NCBI GenBank assembly: GCA_903863905.1
Contig: CAIPDT010000152.1
Location: 1 to 58,038, forward strand
Length of the DNA stretch: 58,038 nucleotides
From: an uncultured Methylococcaceae bacterium
Lineage (GTDB): Bacteria; Pseudomonadota; Gammaproteobacteria; Methylococcales; Methylomonadaceae
Reading direction: 5' to 3'
Shown: positions 49,363 to 58,038 of the stretch, piece by piece
Numbering within the stretch: the first letter of the stretch is position 1
Layout of the letters: each line of letters opens with the position of its first letter
Made by a program: the position numbers and the translations under genes
The notes under the pieces: model-generated
Database searches by the model: none
Told to the model about the DNA's origin: nothing
What the model saw: the letters and a program-made list of their open reading frames with translations, nothing else

Positions 49363-50067
49363 ATGTGCTTTAGTGCGAATATGTCGCTGGGACTGGGTGT
49401 GATCGGCTTTGCCGCTTCAGGCATTACTCTATTAGATAAGACCGAACCGTTTTGGGTACGACTGGCTAGGGCTTATGCCATCTTCCATTTTTCACTCATG
49501 GAACTGATTCAATATTTTGCCTATCCGGTTGCAGATCAATGCGGTTATGGACTTAACGCCTATTTAAGTGAGCTTTCAACCTATCATATTGCTTTGCAAG
49601 CATTCGCCATTATGCCAGCGCTGGCCACTTACTCTTCTGATAAACTAGCTCTTAAAAAGGCCACTATTATCGGTACTGGCTTAAGCTTTTCATTCTTGAT
49701 TTGCAGTTTCTTACCCAAAGAGTGGCAACTGTTCGATTTAACCCCTAATTTTATCGGCAACATGGTGGCGTGTTTATTTATGGGTAAATACCATATTGGC
49801 TACCACATCTCTAGCGCCTTTGGGACTTTTGTAACGCATGGCTCTCTGTTTGCTCTAGCACTCAGCGGCTATCTCTGGAAAAACAATTGGAAGATTGCTA
49901 GTTATCACTGCCTCATGGCTTTATTTACTTTATTTATGCCGCAATGGATTTTTGGGGTTTCAACGGGGGAAGCGGCGGCTATCTATTGCTTTTACTCAAT
50001 ACCCACCACCATTAGCTTTATGCCTTATTTTAAAAAATATTTTATGGCACCTCAAGAAGCCCTATAA
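49363..50067 (+). CDS. Multi-pass membrane protein, DUF5765-like
   Basis: A 234-residue protein from ATG 49363 (MCFSANMSLGLGVIGFA), chosen because GGGTGGAA lies 4-11 bases upstream and the family begins with Met-Cys. It has about seven hydrophobic helices, short loops and no signal peptide. Conserved-looking features are MELIQYF in helix 2 and GKYHIGYHISSAFGTFVTHGSLF in the middle. Function unknown. It is separated from queG by a bidirectional hairpin. Confidence 0.72.
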   Translation: MCFSANMSLGLGVIGFAASGITLLDKTEPFWVRLARAYAIFHFSLMELIQYFAYPVADQCGYGLNAYLSELSTYHIALQAFAIMPALATYSSDKLALKKATIIGTGLSFSFLICSFLPKEWQLFDLTPNFIGNMVACLFMGKYHIGYHISSAFGTFVTHGSLFALALSGYLWKNNWKIASYHCLMALFTLFMPQWIFGVSTGEAAAIYCFYSIPTTISFMPYFKKYFMAPQEAL

Positions 50068-50098
50068 ATACTATTATATAGCGTGTATATGCACACAT

Positions 50099-50145
50099 AA
50101 CTTCTCTTAAAGCACGGTCTGACTGCTTTTTTGAGAAGTTTTTGT
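50099..50145 (+). terminator. Terminator between the membrane protein gene and queG
   Basis: AACTTCTC (50099-50106) pairs with GAGAAGTT (50133-50140), with an inner stem AAAGCA/TGCTTT (50109-50114/50124-50129), followed by TTTTTG on the plus strand. Confidence 0.75.
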
Positions 50146-50223
50146 TTTAAGGACTTTGGCGTTTATAAAACTTTCCTAAGTAATGCTTCTTTCACCTGTT
50201 CCTGACACCTGTTTATGCCAACT

Positions 50224-51312
50224 TCATAATTGATGCTGAGCTAATGCCCATTGCAGATGCTCTGTAACCAGTTCTGAGGCACCATTAAGGCGAGCACGTA
50301 AGGCGGTTATCAGTTCATCAGAGGTGGGCGCATTACCTAAGGCTACCGCAATATTTCTTAACCAGCGCTCATAACCAATTCGACGAATGGCTGAGCCTTC
50401 GGTTTTAACTAAAAAAGTCTCTTCATCCCAGGCAAACACGGCCAGTAATTGCGACGTATTGAGTTGTTGGCGCGGATTAAAATCTGCCTCTGCTGTCAAC
50501 TTAGCAAATCGATTCCATGGGCATATAATTTGACAATCATCACAACCATAAATACGATTCCCTATTAAGGGGCGAAACTCCACTGGGATAGTGCCCTGCA
50601 ACTCTATGGTTAAATAGGAAACACAGCGCCGGGCATCCACTTGATAAGGCGCTACGATAGCTTGAGTGGGGCAAATATCAATACAAGCCTCGCAAGCACC
50701 GCAATGATTTGTTGCTACCTCATCAATGGGCAAAGGCAACGCTATATAAAGCTCCCCTAAGAAAAACCATGATCCCGCTTTACGATTAATGACATTAGAA
50801 TGTTTACCGATCCAACCTAAGCCGGCTTTTTCTGCTAAGGCTTTTTCTAAAACAGGCGCACTATCCACAAAACCTCGCATCCTTAAATCAAAATCATCAT
50901 TTGGCATTAACTGGCTTAGTGCGCGTTCAATTTTATCGGCTAATTTTTGTAAGCGATTCCGCATCATCTTATGATAATCCCGCCCTAAGGCATACCGAGA
51001 GATATAAGCAGAGGTTTGATCCTGTAACACCTTTGTCATCATAGCAGCCGATTCCGTTTGATAATCCATTCTTACCGAAATAACCCGCACAACCCCCTCA
51101 TGCAAGAGTTCTGGACGACTTCGCTTAAGACCATGCTTTGACATATAAGACATTTCACCCTGAAAGCCTTTAGCAAGCCATTGCTGTAAATGGTCTTCGG
51201 CACTGGATAACTCCGTATCCGTAATACCGACTTGCTGAAAACCCAAGTCATACCCCCACTGCTTAATAAGTAAGGTAAGTTCATTTAAAGTTTGCTGACT
51301 GAGTGACTGCAT
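50224..51312 (-). CDS. queG: Epoxyqueuosine reductase QueG
   Basis: The 362-residue enzyme makes the last step of queuosine tRNA modification, reducing epoxyqueuosine with a cobalamin cofactor. Two ferredoxin-type [4Fe-4S] motifs are intact: CGACEACIDICPT and CDDCQIICPWNRF. The reductase core (MDYQTESA, YALGRDYHKMMRNRLQ, DSAPVLEKALAEKAGLGWIGKH) and the C-terminal HEAT-like helices fit the family. It is a single gene. tsaE and nnr, which often neighbour it, are absent. Confidence 0.95.
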   Translation of the reverse strand: MQSLSQQTLNELTLLIKQWGYDLGFQQVGITDTELSSAEDHLQQWLAKGFQGEMSYMSKHGLKRSRPELLHEGVVRVISVRMDYQTESAAMMTKVLQDQTSAYISRYALGRDYHKMMRNRLQKLADKIERALSQLMPNDDFDLRMRGFVDSAPVLEKALAEKAGLGWIGKHSNVINRKAGSWFFLGELYIALPLPIDEVATNHCGACEACIDICPTQAIVAPYQVDARRCVSYLTIELQGTIPVEFRPLIGNRIYGCDDCQIICPWNRFAKLTAEADFNPRQQLNTSQLLAVFAWDEETFLVKTEGSAIRRIGYERWLRNIAVALGNAPTSDELITALRARLNGASELVTEHLQWALAQHQL

Positions 51313-51652
51313 AGATAGGGGTGCGTAAAAGGGTAGTCTATTGATTTAATGCTTAAAATTATAATAGCAAAAAAGCCGGCTTTACATTGAAGTCTCTCGA
51401 TCATAATCATTAAAACTAAGGTTAAAAATGTTTTTTATTGACTTGTGTTTGTGTTTGTATTTTAATGTCATCGAAACTATAGACTAGAAATTAACAGCCA
51501 CGTATAGTTGACTTCTATTCGGCAACACCTACAAATGCAAAGCACCTTACTTAACAGACCGATCATTCAGTGAGAATTGATGATTTTATGTTCGAGATGT
51601 ACAACTGAATTTTTACTGATCATTAACTCTAACTCAAGCGAGAACTTTAATC
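51313..51652. other. Divergent intergenic region between queG and the Ala-rich protein gene
   Basis: 340 bp with no gene. The perfect palindrome AAAGCCGGCTTT (51372-51383) lies about 60 bases upstream of queG. The rest is A/T-rich and presumably carries the promoters of both genes. I see no -24/-12 promoter. Confidence 0.4.
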
Positions 51653-52438
51653 ATGAATACAACCAGAAATTTATTAAAAGCAGGTATTCTGCTGACGTCT
51701 TTAAGCTCACCGTTTGCAGTCTACGCAAGCACTGCTTCTGATACTAATGCGGCTATTATTGTTGCACCTGCTAATGCGTCAAGCTTAATTACAACGGCTG
51801 TGACAACTTACCCTAACGATTTAATTGCGATTGTAACGACTAGTATTATTGGAAACCCTGCTTTAGCAAGCACAATTACTAGTGCCGCTGTTTTAGCCGC
51901 ACCTAATGCAGCCGTTGCCATTACAACCGCAGCAATTACTGCCGCACCTGATGCAGCTGCAGCTATCACCGCGGCAGCAATCGCAGCGGCACCTGCACAA
52001 TCCGCTGCTATTACTTCAGCAGCTATTGCGGCTGCACCTACCGCAGCACAAGCTATTTCAGCCGCAGCGGTTTCACAAAACCCTTCAAAGACATTTGCAA
52101 TTTCAGTTGCCGCGCTTAATGCCGCCCTCACTCCGCCTACTTCGTCAGTAGCAACAGCTACAGAAGCTGCGGTAGCTGCCGCCGCCGCTTTACCTCAGGT
52201 GACTGGCAACACAACGACCTCTACTGGTGCAATTGACGCCAACGTATTTAAAGCTGGTTTGCTTCAAACACTTACTGATCAACAAGCTGCTTGTGGAACA
52301 GATCTTGGATGCCAAAAAAACGTACTTGATAACTTACTTGCAGTTGCAACTGTCGGCGCAAGTAAAGACGCCACAATAGCAACAACACTCGCAGATGTCA
52401 CCAAAGCTTTAACAGATTTAAGCCCAGTTAGTCCCTAA
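51653..52438 (+). CDS. Exported Ala-rich protein with eight 15-residue repeats
   Basis: The 261-residue protein has a signal peptide (about 1-25). Residues 41-160 form eight consecutive 15-residue units with the pattern xxxAITxAAIxAAPx, Pro at position 14 and Ile/Val at positions 5 and 9 or 10. The C-terminal part (about 195-261) is not repetitive and has two Cys (CGTDLGC). Low complexity makes homology assignment unsafe. It directly precedes the exopolysaccharide export genes, which suggests a cell-surface or matrix role. The ribosome site is AGCGAGAA. Confidence 0.75.
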   Translation: MNTTRNLLKAGILLTSLSSPFAVYASTASDTNAAIIVAPANASSLITTAVTTYPNDLIAIVTTSIIGNPALASTITSAAVLAAPNAAVAITTAAITAAPDAAAAITAAAIAAAPAQSAAITSAAIAAAPTAAQAISAAAVSQNPSKTFAISVAALNAALTPPTSSVATATEAAVAAAAALPQVTGNTTTSTGAIDANVFKAGLLQTLTDQQAACGTDLGCQKNVLDNLLAVATVGASKDATIATTLADVTKALTDLSPVSP

Positions 52439-52451
52439 TATATTATAGTCA

Positions 52452-52480
52452 TTCACACTAGAGCAGTGCTCTAGTGTGAA
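52452..52480. terminator. Perfect 14-bp inverted repeat after the Ala-rich gene
   Basis: TTCACACTAGAGCA (52452-52465) and TGCTCTAGTGTGAA (52467-52480) are exact inverses around a single G. It begins 14 bases after the stop codon. No T run follows, so it may be a terminator-like or mRNA-stabilising hairpin, or a protein site upstream of the polysaccharide operon. Confidence 0.5.
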
Positions 52481-52667
52481 CATTTAAACAGTGTTATTTG
52501 TTTTATTAAATTCTATACACCCAGTTTTTCAAACACCACACTCAGCCATAATAATTAAATCATCGTTTAATTCTCGTTAATCACTTTTAATTTTTAGTGG
52601 CCATAAAAAGTTTTACACTATTCCTGTAAACTACCCAAATTATCTTTATTTTTATAGGATCTTCTGC

Positions 52668-53966
52668 TTGTACAAAAAGAAAATTTTAATAGCATTGGCC
52701 CTGACCTTGCCCTCAATAGATTCAGCTATTGCCATTGACAAAGGTAATTACGACCGCCAGACCTCGCAATATTTACCACAAGGCTCTCATTTAGGAAGCT
52801 TTACCTTACTTCCTAGTTTTGTGTTTCAAAATGCGTATAACTCTAATATTTTTTATCGCGACAAAATAACAGCTAGCGGTAAAGCACAATCAACACCTTC
52901 GAGTTATGTTGCCCATTTTAAACCCGGTGTAGCGATTAACTCTAACTGGAATAGGCACGCACTTGGCTTTAAACTCGATACTGACTTAGCCCAATACGTT
53001 ACATTGCCTGATCAAAACAACTATAACGATGTGCACACCTCAATGAACGGCCTGTTAGACGTGGTTAGAGACAGTTCCTTTACAGGCAACATCGGCTATA
53101 ACTATCTCCATGAAAGCCGTGGCTCTCCAGACCAAGTAAACGGCATTGGCCCTACTTTTTACAATACCGTCTCATTTGATGGTTTGTACAAGCACAAAAT
53201 AAATCGTGTAACCGTGCTACCTACGTTTAATTTTATTAATTATGCGTATCAGGATGTAAAAACAGCGACGGGCTCAACTTTATTAATGAGCACACGTAGC
53301 CATCAAGAGTTTATGCCTTCGTTACGGGTCTCTTATGAAATACAACCGTCTTATGAAGCTTTTTTAAAGATTGTGTATAAAGAAGCCAAGTATGATCAAC
53401 TTGTTTACACTAATGGTAGCGCTGATCCTATGAACGCATATAACCGTAACTCAACCGGCTATAATTTCTTAACCGGCTTGGCATTTGATGTCAGTGATTT
53501 AGTGACCGCGGATGTTTCGATTGGTTATTTAACCCGTAATTATGTGGACGCCAAATTAAAACCGATTTCAGGTATGAACGGTTTTATTGATTTGAAATGG
53601 CAAATCACTAAATTAACCACGCTTGACGGTAAAGTGAGTCGTGACATTAATGAAACCACTCAAGCTGGCGTTTCAGGCTTACTTGCAACAGGCATCAGCC
53701 TAGGTGTCGACCATGAATTACGTCGTAACATACATTTAATGCTAGGCGGCTCCTATACCAAAAATGATTACAATGGCGTTGCGCCTGGATCTACCCAGGG
53801 CGTTCGTAGTGACAGCTTATATAGTGGCAATGTTGGCGTAAAATACCTTTTAAATAGATACCTTTCGACTGACCTATCCTACAGCATGCAAAACCGTACC
53901 ACCAATTACATCGGCAATGGATATGATCAAAGCCTAGTCATGCTTAATGTACGCACTCAATATTAA
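52668..53966 (+). CDS. Outer-membrane beta-barrel protein of an exopolysaccharide cluster (EpsL/BBP2-like)
   Basis: The 432-residue protein has a signal peptide (about 1-22) and a mature part made of alternating aromatic beta-strands (GSFTLLPSFVFQNAYNSNIFY, then SYSMQNRTTNYIG and a final LVMLNVRTQY), a barrel pattern with terminal aromatic residue. Such proteins occur in exopolysaccharide and PEP-CTERM-type clusters. It starts at TTG 52668 with AGGA about ten bases upstream. It precedes the Wza-like and Wzc-like genes. Confidence 0.78.
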   Translation: MYKKKILIALALTLPSIDSAIAIDKGNYDRQTSQYLPQGSHLGSFTLLPSFVFQNAYNSNIFYRDKITASGKAQSTPSSYVAHFKPGVAINSNWNRHALGFKLDTDLAQYVTLPDQNNYNDVHTSMNGLLDVVRDSSFTGNIGYNYLHESRGSPDQVNGIGPTFYNTVSFDGLYKHKINRVTVLPTFNFINYAYQDVKTATGSTLLMSTRSHQEFMPSLRVSYEIQPSYEAFLKIVYKEAKYDQLVYTNGSADPMNAYNRNSTGYNFLTGLAFDVSDLVTADVSIGYLTRNYVDAKLKPISGMNGFIDLKWQITKLTTLDGKVSRDINETTQAGVSGLLATGISLGVDHELRRNIHLMLGGSYTKNDYNGVAPGSTQGVRSDSLYSGNVGVKYLLNRYLSTDLSYSMQNRTTNYIGNGYDQSLVMLNVRTQY

Positions 53967-53990
53967 AATCTTTGTAACTAAAGCCACTTA

Positions 53991-54038
53991 TAAACGAACA
54001 GCAGATAACTCAAATAAACGAACAGTAGATAACCCAAA
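53991..54038 (+). repeat. Two tandem 24-bp direct repeats
   Basis: Units 53991-54014 and 54015-54038 begin TAAACGAACAG and differ at two positions; the following CGAATAATG may be a partial third unit. They lie about 225 bases upstream of the Wza-like ATG, in a stretch (53967-54262) that otherwise shows no gene I can support. Confidence 0.7.
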
Positions 54039-54262
54039 CGAATAATGTTTTAACAATTATCTAACATATCATTCGCTAAAAGACTAACTTTTGTAACTTA
54101 AGTTTGCTAGAATACAAATCAACAATTAAGACGCTTATTAATATAAGACCATTAATGCGCAATGCCCACTATAAAACAAGGCTGAAAAATTCGTTCATAG
54201 ATTACCAATTTAGTGTGGACCTTAACTCTTTAATTAAATCATCGATTACTCTGCGAGAAAAA

Positions 54263-54853
54263 ATGAGTCAACATAGCAACAAAATTATTTTAGCTCTATT
54301 CCTTTCAGCCGCCATTTTTAATACTGAAGTACACGCTGAAGAAAGTAAAGATAAGGTTGAAACCAATAAATCACCTATCAATTCACCTATCAATGAAGAG
54401 TACCAACTTGGCTCGGGTGATTTAATAAAAATTACCGTATTTAACCAAGAAGAATTGTCAGGAGAATACACCATTAATGGCGCGGGTCAAATTGCCCTTG
54501 CCTTAATTGGAGATATAAACGCTAAAGACCTCACTGTTAAGCAAGTTGAACAAAGTATTGCTAACAAATTAAAACCCGATTATTTATTAAATCCTCGGGT
54601 CAGCGTACAAGTTTTAAACTATAGACCTTTTTATATATTAGGTGAAGTTAAAGAACCCCAGTCATACCCTTACGTTGATGGCATGACTTATCTTAATGCG
54701 GTTGCGATAGCGGGTGGATTTACTTACCGAGCCAAAGAAGATCATGTTATGGTCGTTAGGATGAAAGATCCAAAGAAACAAGAATTACGCCTTAATATGG
54801 ATGAAAAAGTAATGCCAGGAGATGTTATTCACGTTGAAGAACGCTTTTTCTAA
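54263..54853 (+). CDS. Polysaccharide export protein (Wza/OPX-like)
   Basis: A 196-residue protein from ATG 54263 (MSQHSNKIILALFLSAAIF), which starts a proper signal peptide; the frame is open further upstream but without a signal. A poly-export domain (EYQLGSGDLIKITVFNQEELS) and an SLBB-type segment (FYILGEVKEPQSYPYVDGMT, AVAIAGGFTYRA) are present. It lacks a lipobox Cys and is shorter than Wza (379), as in the small OPX class. It works with the next gene product to export exopolysaccharide. Confidence 0.9.
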   Translation: MSQHSNKIILALFLSAAIFNTEVHAEESKDKVETNKSPINSPINEEYQLGSGDLIKITVFNQEELSGEYTINGAGQIALALIGDINAKDLTVKQVEQSIANKLKPDYLLNPRVSVQVLNYRPFYILGEVKEPQSYPYVDGMTYLNAVAIAGGFTYRAKEDHVMVVRMKDPKKQELRLNMDEKVMPGDVIHVEERFF

Positions 54854-54936
54854 GCACAACTCACCCAATTACTCTACTGATAACTTATTGCTAACTGATA
54901 TTTAGCCCCCTATTCATTTAAAACAACGAGAAAACC

Positions 54937-57186
54937 GTGTACGAATCTAAAGAAAACTCTCAACTCGCAGACGAGTCTCAGCAAGTAGATAATACTGAAA
55001 TTTCATTAAGCAGTATTATCAACACGTTATGGTTAAGAAAACGCTTATTAGTCAGCGTTACTTTTTTAATTACAGTGTTAGCTGTTTTAACTATTTATCA
55101 ATTAGTCCCTCGATATACCGCGACTACACAGCTTTTAATTGGTATTAATTCAGCTAAAGTAGTTGATATCGAAGAAGTCATGTCGGGAAATTTAAAAGGT
55201 GATACCGCCGTCATCGGTGAAATGGAAGTGATTAAATCTCGAGAATTGGCTAAGAAAATTATCGAACACCTCCATTTAGATCAATACGAAGAGTTTAATC
55301 CTAAACTTAAAAAGCCTGGCTTCCTTTCCCAATTTAGTCCTTCTAATTTAATTCCTCAAAGCTGGAAAGAAAGCATCGGCAGCACTAAAATTGATAACCG
55401 TAGCGAAGAAGAAAAGGCTGAAACGCACCTAACCAATTTAACCAATGCCTTTTTAAGTAAAGTCACCGTTTCTCAAGTTAAGCGCTCACAAGTTATTAAC
55501 ATTAGCATAGAAGCAGAAGATCCAAAATTAGCCGCTAAAATAGGTAATGAAGTTGCTGATCAATATATTGTTGGTCAAATGCAAGCAAAATTTGATGCTA
55601 CTAAAAAAGCTACTGATTGGCTAAATGATCAGCTTGGCGATTTAAAACAAAAATTAGAATCTTCTGAGCGTGCAGTAGAAAGCTATAAAAAATCCCATGA
55701 CTTATTAGAAGTCAGCAAAGGTACCGGCTTAAGCCAGCAACAACTCTCGGAAGTTAATAGCCAATTAATTATTGCCAGAGCTCAACGTGCTGAAGCAGAA
55801 GCTAAATATCAACAAGTAGAATCTATTACGCGTAATGGACAAGATATTGATAGCGTCTCTGATGTTTTAAACTCTGGTTTAATTTCATCTCTACGCAGTC
55901 AAGAAGCTGAAGTTCAACGTAAATATTCTGAAATGTTAGTTGAATACGGTGCTAGACATCCTCGAATGATTCAAATGCAAGCTGAATTAGGCGACATAAA
56001 AGCTAAAATCAGCTTAGAAGTTAAAAAAATTGCGGCGGGGTTACATCATAGTTTAGATGTTGCAAAGGCTCGTGAAAGCTCTTTGGCAGATAGCTTACAA
56101 CAAATGGCCTCTAAATCAACAGGTAACAGCCAAGCAGAAGTAGAATTACATGCACTAGAACGTGAAGCAACTGCAAACAAAGCCTTATTTGAAACTTTCT
56201 TAGGGCGATTTAAAGAAACTGCGTCCACTCAAGGAATAGAACAAGCCGATGCTCGGGTTATTTCTTATGCTGAGGTACCTTTGGGAGCATCCTTCCCTAA
56301 GAAAAACTTAATGATTACCGTCAGTATATTAGGGGCGATATTTTTTGCCGTATTCTTAGTCTTTGTTTTAGAAATGCTTAACCCTGGCGTGCGCTCTCCA
56401 GAACAAATTGAAGCGCTTTTTCATCTATCCACCTTAGGTATTGTGCCTAAAGTCATGGAAATGAAAATACCTGTACATCAATATTTACTTGAGAAGCCCC
56501 AATCTGCGTTAGCTGAGGCCTTAAATACCTTGCGAATATCGCTCTCATTACTCAATCCAGATTCCGCTGTTAAATCTGTATTAATCACCTCTTCTGTACC
56601 CGGCGAAGGTAAATCAACGTTAGCCAGCCTAATTTCACGCCATTCTGCATCGGCTGGAAAAAAAGTAGTTTTAGTCGACAGTGATTTACGACGCCCTACC
56701 ATTGGAAAGATATTCGACATTGATAAAACACAATTAGGTTTAACCGACCTACTAATGAACCATGAATTAAAAATAAGTGATGTCTTGGTGACTGATGATC
56801 AAACAGGGATGAAAATTTTAACCCGTGGCCATTCTACCTACATCAATCCAAGTGATTTATTCGCCTCACAGCGAATGAAAACAATCATTGATCAATTACG
56901 AGAAGAATTTGATCTTGTTATCCTTGATTCGGCTCCGATTATGGCCGTTTCAGATACGCGCATATTAAGTCGCTTAGTCGATAAAACATTATTCGTTTTA
57001 AGCTGGGATTCAACACCAAAACGCGTAGTCAGCAGTGCAATCCATACCTTATCTAAAGATGGGCATAACAACATCGCTGGAATTGTGTTACAAAAAGTGA
57101 ATCTAGAGCAATATGGCCGGTATGGTTATGGTGATTCAGGTTACTATTATTCCTATGGTCGCTATAAACAATATTACACCAGTTAA
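54937..57186 (+). CDS. Polysaccharide chain-length determinant fused to a BY-type tyrosine kinase (Wzc/GumC-like)
   Basis: The 749-residue inner-membrane protein has two transmembrane helices (about 35-55 and 450-472) flanking a periplasmic coiled-coil domain. A cytoplasmic BY-kinase follows, with Walker A PGEGKSTLASL (about 552-562), Walker A' VVLVDSDLRRPTIG and Walker B LVILDSAPIMAV. The C-terminus (724-748) is a Tyr cluster, the usual autophosphorylation site. GTG 54937 is the start. It controls polymer length and export together with the Wza-like protein. Confidence 0.93.
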   Translation: MYESKENSQLADESQQVDNTEISLSSIINTLWLRKRLLVSVTFLITVLAVLTIYQLVPRYTATTQLLIGINSAKVVDIEEVMSGNLKGDTAVIGEMEVIKSRELAKKIIEHLHLDQYEEFNPKLKKPGFLSQFSPSNLIPQSWKESIGSTKIDNRSEEEKAETHLTNLTNAFLSKVTVSQVKRSQVINISIEAEDPKLAAKIGNEVADQYIVGQMQAKFDATKKATDWLNDQLGDLKQKLESSERAVESYKKSHDLLEVSKGTGLSQQQLSEVNSQLIIARAQRAEAEAKYQQVESITRNGQDIDSVSDVLNSGLISSLRSQEAEVQRKYSEMLVEYGARHPRMIQMQAELGDIKAKISLEVKKIAAGLHHSLDVAKARESSLADSLQQMASKSTGNSQAEVELHALEREATANKALFETFLGRFKETASTQGIEQADARVISYAEVPLGASFPKKNLMITVSILGAIFFAVFLVFVLEMLNPGVRSPEQIEALFHLSTLGIVPKVMEMKIPVHQYLLEKPQSALAEALNTLRISLSLLNPDSAVKSVLITSSVPGEGKSTLASLISRHSASAGKKVVLVDSDLRRPTIGKIFDIDKTQLGLTDLLMNHELKISDVLVTDDQTGMKILTRGHSTYINPSDLFASQRMKTIIDQLREEFDLVILDSAPIMAVSDTRILSRLVDKTLFVLSWDSTPKRVVSSAIHTLSKDGHNNIAGIVLQKVNLEQYGRYGYGDSGYYYSYGRYKQYYTS

Positions 57187-57191
57187 TCCTA

Positions 57192-57932
57192 ATGAAAAAC
57201 AGTGCAGCGCTTGATAATCAACGCATGATTGCCGGAATTGGCTTACTATTCTGTGGCGCCACCTTACTGCTTGCCATACCTCGTATGGCAAGCAGTTTGT
57301 ATGCACTGTATCCAGAGACCGCCTATAAACAAACGCAACACAACATTACTACAGAAGTCTATCAAAATAGTATCTCTCATCTAGATCACGCATTATCATG
57401 GCAAAACAATCCGGTTTACTGGCAGAATAAAGCTTTTTTTCATTTAAAATATCTCAATACCAGTACAAAGCAAACACCCACCCAAAAAACCAATTTGCTT
57501 GAGCAAAGTCGAAATAATTTAATCAATAGTTTGTCGTTATCGCCAGTTGATCCCTTTAATTGGCTACAACTAGCAGTAGTGTCTAACGAACTTAAAATCC
57601 CAAAACAACAGATTATAGAATCCATCAACTCATCTTTGTATGCAGGGCGAATAGAACCCACCTTAATCATACCTCGCCTCGCTTTTAGCTATAATTTCTA
57701 CAACGATTTTACTGAAGACTTAAAGAATCAATGGCAAAAACAATTACTCATCGCCTGGACCATAAACCCAAATGAAGTGATTAAATTCATAGCATTACAC
57801 CCAGACTCCAAGCAAATAGCATTGATTGCCTTTGAAAACACTCCAGAAGATAGCCAAAAACTCTTATTAGAATTAAACAATTTTCTTAACAAAGTAAATA
57901 TCATACTTAACAGATACTCTAAAAAACAATAG
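57192..57932 (+). CDS. Membrane-anchored TPR-like protein of the exopolysaccharide operon
   Basis: The 246-residue protein has one N-terminal membrane helix (about 12-35) and a helical periplasmic part with loose TPR-like features (LDHALSWQNNPVYWQNKAFF, SRNNLINSLSLSPVDPFNWL). It begins 5 bases after the kinase stop and is clearly in the same operon. No specific function is known to me. The operon is likely to continue beyond the window. Confidence 0.78.
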   Translation: MKNSAALDNQRMIAGIGLLFCGATLLLAIPRMASSLYALYPETAYKQTQHNITTEVYQNSISHLDHALSWQNNPVYWQNKAFFHLKYLNTSTKQTPTQKTNLLEQSRNNLINSLSLSPVDPFNWLQLAVVSNELKIPKQQIIESINSSLYAGRIEPTLIIPRLAFSYNFYNDFTEDLKNQWQKQLLIAWTINPNEVIKFIALHPDSKQIALIAFENTPEDSQKLLLELNNFLNKVNIILNRYSKKQ

Positions 57933-58038
57933 CCATTAATTCTAATCACTTAGCGCAATACAACAGAGACTACAATACGCATAAATTAAATTAAATTAAA
58001 ATAAATTGCTATATCAATCTAAATTTAATACAATTCAT

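Overview
The window reads as chromosomal DNA of an AT-rich gammaproteobacterium. The order tig-clpP-clpX-lon-hupB-tRNA(Val)-tRNA(Asp)-ppiD and the csrA-tRNA(Ser)-tRNA(Arg) linkage are classical gammaproteobacterial arrangements. The mixture of a Cus efflux system, a very large multicopper oxidase, a secreted catalase-peroxidase and an exopolysaccharide operon would suit a methanotroph-like (Methylococcales) lineage, but that placement is inference; no diagnostic gene is present.

Layout. 0-6.6 kb: a defence/regulatory island with the start of hsdM, hsdR, and immediately upstream a sigma-54 activator with a CARF-like sensor whose N-terminus is replaced by a 21-bp tandem array. A near-consensus sigma-54 (-24/-12) promoter lies in the short gap between the activator and hsdR, which suggests a restriction system driven by its own activator. 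A divergent small orphan protein follows. 6.7-16.6 kb: exported KatG, then cusA-cusB-cusC and an NAD-type malic enzyme in one direction. 16.6-18.3 kb: two divergent sigma-54-type promoters, one facing the malic enzyme/cus genes and one facing a 412-residue protein that keeps the two-His/one-Glu metal triad of the 4-hydroxyphenylpyruvate dioxygenase fold. 18.4-25.4 kb: a GGDEF/EAL protein, a GlcG/HbpS-like periplasmic protein, cytochrome b561, an HTTM membrane protein with its coupled partner, a small secreted protein and a LOG-family enzyme. 25.4-26.4 kb: decayed accessory DNA with antitoxin-like remnants and a strongly structured element.

26.4-42.6 kb is mostly core: four tRNAs and csrA, a peptide-type ABC transporter without its ATPases, ppiD, two tRNAs, hupB, lon, clpX, clpP, tig, tRNA-Leu, a radical SAM protein and mtgA. 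42.6-43.0 kb carries a second tandem array, again with a 42-bp period. 43.2-48.8 kb is a two-gene operon: a 93-residue exported protein overlapping a 1798-residue multicopper oxidase of the MofA/MnxG type with four choice-of-anchor-D-like repeats. After a small membrane protein and queG, 51.6-58.0 kb holds an alanine-rich 15-residue-repeat exported protein and the start of an exopolysaccharide export operon (outer-membrane barrel, Wza-like, Wzc-like tyrosine kinase, TPR-like membrane protein).

The most novel-looking signals are the CARF/sigma-54 activator coupled to a type I restriction operon, the divergent sigma-54 promoters around 16.75-16.97 kb, the two 42-bp-period arrays, and the multicopper oxidase operon. 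Promoter calls are by eye against the consensus and have not been scored.
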